Assembly: GCA_036897625.1 (NCBI GenBank)
Contig: JAYMTA010000634.1
Span: 1-25,816, forward strand
DNA length: 25,816 nucleotides
Origin: Pelargonium cotyledonis
Taxonomy: Eukaryota; Streptophyta; Magnoliopsida; Geraniales; Geraniaceae
Direction: 5' to 3'
In this document: piece after piece, positions 21,986 through 25,816 of the stretch
How the letters are laid out: each line of letters begins with the position of its first letter
How positions within the stretch are numbered: the stretch's first letter is position 1
The notes under the pieces: generated by a model
What the model was told of the DNA's origin: nothing
Database searches by the model: none
Seen by the model: only the letters and a program-made list of their open reading frames with translations
Made by a program: the position numbers and the translations under genes

Positions 21986-24900
21986 TCAATCTTCCTCCAT
22001 GGGTACATCTGGAATATCGAACCTGTCCTCTTCAATCGTTTTGTTGATCACAGACACAAGAGATGGTAATGAAATGTCAAGGGAACAAAAGAAAAGAATA
22101 CTTAATTGATAATCAAAGAGAATTTGCACCACAGCATTAACCTGTAAAATGTGGGGCACACTAAACTACCAAATAATTTCCGCAGAGGGCAGGTTTCACT
22201 CATGATAGCCAACTACTTTGGTGGATGCATTAAAACCCTTATTTTCTTTTTCAAGTGAAATACGAAGCTGTAGGCATCACAATGCGAAAATGAATGACAT
22301 TCTAACCTGCTTTAACTTAATTAACCACTCCAGCAACTCATGCAACTTTAAGAAAGTACTTCAAAAATGTAAGCCCATATAATAACTTATAATCCCTCCG
22401 TCCCAAAATGAATGTCCACTTTCTCTATATAAAAAATTGTCCCCAAATGAGGCTCCACCTTCCGTTTTGGTTAGTTAGTTATACAATTATTCTTATGATA
22501 AGTTGGTTAAACTCCTTGAGTTTGTTACAAGAAAAGCAATGGTAAAAGGGAGAAATTATAACACCAACTTATCCTTAATTTTCACAAAAATGGGAAAGTA
22601 GACAGTCATTTTGGAACGGTGGGAGTAATTATCCCAATCAAAATATATGGAATGTACTACCTGAACACATATTGCAACAGAAACATATCAAGAGATGCCA
22701 TATTAATATTATTGATTTAATTATTTAGATCAAAAGGATATAAATTAGCATGAGATCATCCTCCTTCTCACCACGATTACGGCTATTATTTAGCTCCCTG
22801 AGAATTTCAGGAGTAACCTACGTTTGAGGAGAGACAGAAATCAGACACGGCAATGAAACTACAAGGAGAAATTGAAAAGCACTGGGATAATTCTCTTACT
22901 AATTTATGCTTTTGTATTTCAAGAAGATTTCTGAGATTATCTTTATCCTCCTTCGTCAATTCATGTTTGTACCTGTAAGGATTATCACATAAGGGAACAT
23001 TCCAAATGAAAATAGAAATGTGCTACTTAAAACAAAAAAAATATATATATATATAGATTAGTCCACAAAATAATGCTAAACCATTATCAAGTTGAATGAA
23101 GATAATGTTAGTGCCAACCTGAACCTCTTATAGCTTGTATCAGGCTTGTATGCAGATAAACTCAAAAACCCTACCCAATCCAACCCTAAGATTTACCTTC
23201 TGAAGCCCAAACACCATAACACTAAAATTGTAATTTTCCTTTACACTAATTTGAATATCATGTCATGAAGGCGAGACTAATATATCATCCACAACCTCCA
23301 TAGGCAGCATTTTGAATTTGGATCTCATTTCAATATATGGTACATAATTCCAATTCCCACCATAATGTACCTTCCCAAGCTTTAAGTTCAAGTCAAACAT
23401 AAGTGCTTAAAATAAAAGCAGTGGAAATAAGACATACTTAGAAGATAACGTGGACATGATGCAAAGCAGACTAAATGATGTTCCTAAAATATTTTAACAG
23501 AGCTATCTAGAACAATAGCTTGTGTAGTGTTTGGCTTAAATTCTTTTTCTGTCATCTTGTTCCCCCCATCCCTCCATGCAAGTGAGGCAAGGCAATAAAA
23601 CAAATAAATACAAAAAGAAAAATATCTAACCTCTGCACAAAAGCAAGAAGTGACTGGTGCCATATTACCGGCATTACTCTTTCATCCTCCAAAAATTTCA
23701 TAAAATGAGAGACGACAGCATCAAGCACACGGTAAGGCAAGGCATACTTCTTCTCCAAAAGAAGCTTTATAAAATAACTGCAATGGCATAACAGTGCAAT
23801 TATTTTAAATAAAATAAAGTAGGAAAATACTGTATGCACTTGTTCTGAACATGACATTGCATAAGGCAAGGCTATCAGCATGTCTACTTGAATACATGCA
23901 GATGAACAAAATGTGTTGGTGTATTTCACATTAAATACCTTGTTGTGCCACAATATTGCATCTCTGCAAGCTTGAGTAATGCAACGCTGCATATTCATTC
24001 AAGAGTTATGTTAGATATTAGAAAAATCGACATAGTTCTTAACAATTTACAAGAACTACCGTGCTATGTGACCATGAATCAGCACTTTAACGGTTATGCT
24101 CAGTGCTTGAGTTGCAACATTTAAGAGAACAAAAGAACTAGCCAGCCAGGTAGCACCCAAGTAAAAAATAAGTGGCAAATGTTTTTAAAATAACAGTTAT
24201 CAGTCATGCTGCTCTTGAAAAAAATTCGAATACATCTGGACAATTAGAGAGTTCTTCATTTACAATCTTTGTGCTTCTACTCCAAAAACCAAAGACAGCC
24301 TTCTACGGGCTGTAATAACTAAATGGGAAAAATATTTGCTCACCTCTAGGGAACAGGAAATTGTTGATTCAACTTAGAAACTAGTTACCTCTAAATTGAT
24401 ACCTTCCTAAATCAAAAGCTCCCTGCCCCACAATAACTATAGTTCTTTCCAGCAATAGGAATACCTTAAGATGGAGCTAATTTTACCTTGAATGGAGCAT
24501 AGGAATGGAGACCTTTTCAATAACACTGCCAACAATAACGGCTTCCCTGAGATTACAAGTCCCTGACTGGAAAAAAAAAATTAAGAATGTAAGAATAGAA
24601 GATTTCAATTCATCTGTACAGCTGCAGAATTCATACTGCACTATAGGATTCAAAAACCAAACAGCTGAAATAACAAGGCAATAAAATTACCAAAGACAGT
24701 TAACTGAAATATTAAAGCACTTCATGTTTGATGAATGAAACATAGTATTTATGTAGAACGAAATAAGGTCTGGGTTGAATATCAACAGTTACATGATAGT
24801 TGATACAGCATATTAGTAGTCCCAATTCCCCCAAACTATTCACAAGAAATATATTATGTTGTGGAAGCACTGGTTCACTTATTTTCGTATCATCACAATG

Positions 24901-25533
24901 CAAACAAAAATACTAAAGCACTGAGGTTCAAATGTCATACTTAAACATGAAACTTGTGATTCGACTTAGCTACTTACTTTTCACGCGTTAATATGACTGC
25001 ACAAATATATTGTGATGATCAGCAGAGTACACATCTAGCTAGTAGGTAGAGAATATAAACAAATGCCACCAAAAAAAAAAGTGTGTTCTTGAGCAAATAT
25101 AAAATATCATACAACAAAATACCCAAGGAACAAAGATATAACCATACAATACATCATATTTAGTGGACAGTAAAAGTAACCTTTGATAAAGTGAAGGTTG
25201 TATACCTGACACAGTGGCAACAAGATTCCCTTATTGAATGCAGCAGGTTTGTATATAGACTTTTTTAAGGATTGATACAGTGCAAAATGTAGCTTCTTAT
25301 TCTTACGAATATCTTCTCTGATACGGGGTAACAAGACAAGCTTGTAAAAGCGTTCTGCCTTCCTCGAACTTAAATTAGAAGCAAATATCCTTGTAGCTTG
25401 AAACAATGCATTGGGTGACCATTTATCAGGTTCAGTCAGGTACAAGACATCCTCCCAGAATTGCATTGAAGGGATGTGCTTGAATGCTTTTGGCATTTTA
25501 CCAGCAGTGTATTTATTAAGAAACTTGGCAAGT
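21986..25533 (-). CDS. Bystin (Enp1), 40S ribosome-assembly factor, C-terminal part
   Basis: Exons in reading order: 25206-25533, 24487-24566, 23939-23986, 23631-23777, 22900-22972, 22742-22817, 21986-22065. They give about 275 residues ending PDVPMEED and a TGA at 21986-21988. Bystin is normally about 440 residues, so the N-terminal 40% lies beyond the right edge and the gene is cut by the window, not broken. Family blocks are unmistakable: [68 protein letters not shown]-like (here MQYCG), [29 protein letters not shown]. Bystin/Enp1 joins the small-subunit processome and pre-40S particles in nucleolus and nucleus and is needed for 18S rRNA maturation and export. The final intron is of AT-AC type. 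Upstream exons cannot be placed because the start of the first exon here is duplicated (25712-25816). Confidence 0.95.
22066..22741 (-). other. U12-type AT-AC intron in bystin
   Basis: On the minus strand exon LMLI-T is followed by ATATCCTTTT (22741-22732), an exact match to the U12 AT-AC donor consensus ATATCCTTT. The intron ends ...ttgacatttcattAC at 22066. A branch motif TCCCTTGAC (22084-22076) differs by one base from TTCCTTGAC, and its A lies 11 bases from the intron end, the usual U12 distance. Joining ATT-T to CA-TCT gives [20 protein letters not shown], which is the expected bystin C-terminus. No GT-AG pair nearby restores this. The 676-bp intron also contains a MITE. Confidence 0.9.
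22392..22625. mobile_element. Stowaway-like MITE (Tc1/mariner superfamily) inside the bystin intron
   Basis: The left end atccctccgtcccaaaatga and the right end tcattttggaacggtgggag are inverted copies with few mismatches, and they match the plant Stowaway terminus. TA flanks both ends (22390-22391 and 22626-22627). At 234 bp it has no coding capacity. It lies wholly within the AT-AC intron, well away from the donor and the branch site. Confidence 0.82.
22973..23630 (-). other. Bystin intron, 658 bp
   Basis: A GT-AG intron between the exons ending FVQ-R and beginning YKHELTKE. Apart from a short AT run near 23040-23055 I see no repeat, RNA gene or further coding sequence. Confidence 0.75.
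23987..24486 (-). other. Bystin intron, 500 bp
   Basis: A GT-AG intron between SIPMLHS and [10 protein letters not shown] found nothing else in it. Confidence 0.75.
24567..25205 (-). other. Bystin intron, 639 bp
   Basis: A GT-AG intron between ILLPLCQ and SGTCNLRE. The frame at 24712-24903 resembles no family and is treated as chance. An A-run lies near 25070-25080. Confidence 0.75.
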
Positions 25534-25816
25534 CTGCACGTAATGTCAAGAGCAACCTTTAATATTTTTTTGTATACAAAAGAAAAATGTCTATGCATTT
25601 ATAAACCTAATGTGGAAAAGGTTACAGGGTAAATGCAATGACAGATGTACAACCACCTTTTAACACTTTTCACTAAATGCAAGAAATAGATCATCTGTGA
25701 CTACATAAACCTTTGGCATTTTACCAGCAGTGTATTTATTAAGAAACTTGGCAAGTCTGCACGTAATGTCAAGAGCAACCTTTAATATTTTTTTGTATAC
25801 AAAAGAAAAATGTCTA
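25489..25816. repeat. Direct duplication covering the start of a bystin exon
   Basis: Positions 25489-25593 and 25712-25816 are identical over all 105 bases, offset by 223 bp, and the second copy is still matching when the window ends. Each copy holds the same splice acceptor and the first 45 bases of the bystin exon ([15 protein letters not shown]). The outer copy then departs from the gene at once and reads AAAG|GTTTAT on the minus strand. It is either a recent tandem duplication inside the gene or an assembly artefact at a contig end. Confidence 0.9.

Noticed and set aside
22742-22786. A GT donor inside the RNRGEKEDD codons of bystin (G|GTGAGA) as the true exon end
   Set aside because: It would delete the conserved GEKEDD segment, and no matching AG acceptor restores the frame before [10 protein letters not shown]. 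The AT-AC solution keeps every conserved residue.
23552-23998. 148-codon minus-strand frame as a single bystin exon
   Set aside because: It fuses two exons (23631-23777 and 23939-23986, the latter in a different frame) through the intron between them. The conserved residues require splicing.

Overview
This window is plant nuclear DNA, most likely from a core eudicot. It is AT-rich, its genes are split by many short introns, it carries short DNA-transposon derivatives (MITEs), and its proteins belong to plant families. I found no rRNA or tRNA gene, no CRISPR array and no operon. Three protein-coding genes can be rebuilt exon by exon from splice sites and family similarity.

Layout. (1) 1-2603: AT-rich intergenic DNA with decayed hAT-like repeat ends. 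(2) 2604-4732, minus strand: a complete seven-exon gene for a secreted neprosin-family protein (DUF4409 + DUF239) of 411 residues. (3) 4733-10357: about 5.6 kb without a convincing gene. It holds the neprosin promoter, a 64-65 bp tandem repeat, one Stowaway-like MITE, one unassigned inverted-repeat element, several microsatellites and the myosin promoter. (4) 10358-21040, plus strand: a complete 40-exon class XI myosin of 1559 residues, best matched to the XI-F type. (5) 21041-21985: the gap between two convergent genes. (6) 21986 to the right edge, minus strand: the C-terminal 275 or so residues of bystin (Enp1), a 40S ribosome-assembly factor. Its 5' exons lie outside the window.

The three genes have unrelated jobs (an extracellular peptidase-like protein, actin-based transport, nucleolar ribosome assembly), so there is no sign of a gene cluster. 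The most unusual features are in gene structure. The last bystin intron has all the marks of a minor-spliceosome (U12) AT-AC intron and hosts a Stowaway-like MITE. The myosin uses two GC-AG introns, has an ATG-only first coding exon, and its first intron stays open in frame if retained. One myosin intron holds a perfect 16-bp hairpin. The bystin exon start is duplicated 223 bp away at the window edge, which is either a real tandem duplication or an assembly artefact. I saw nothing that looks like a new multi-gene system.
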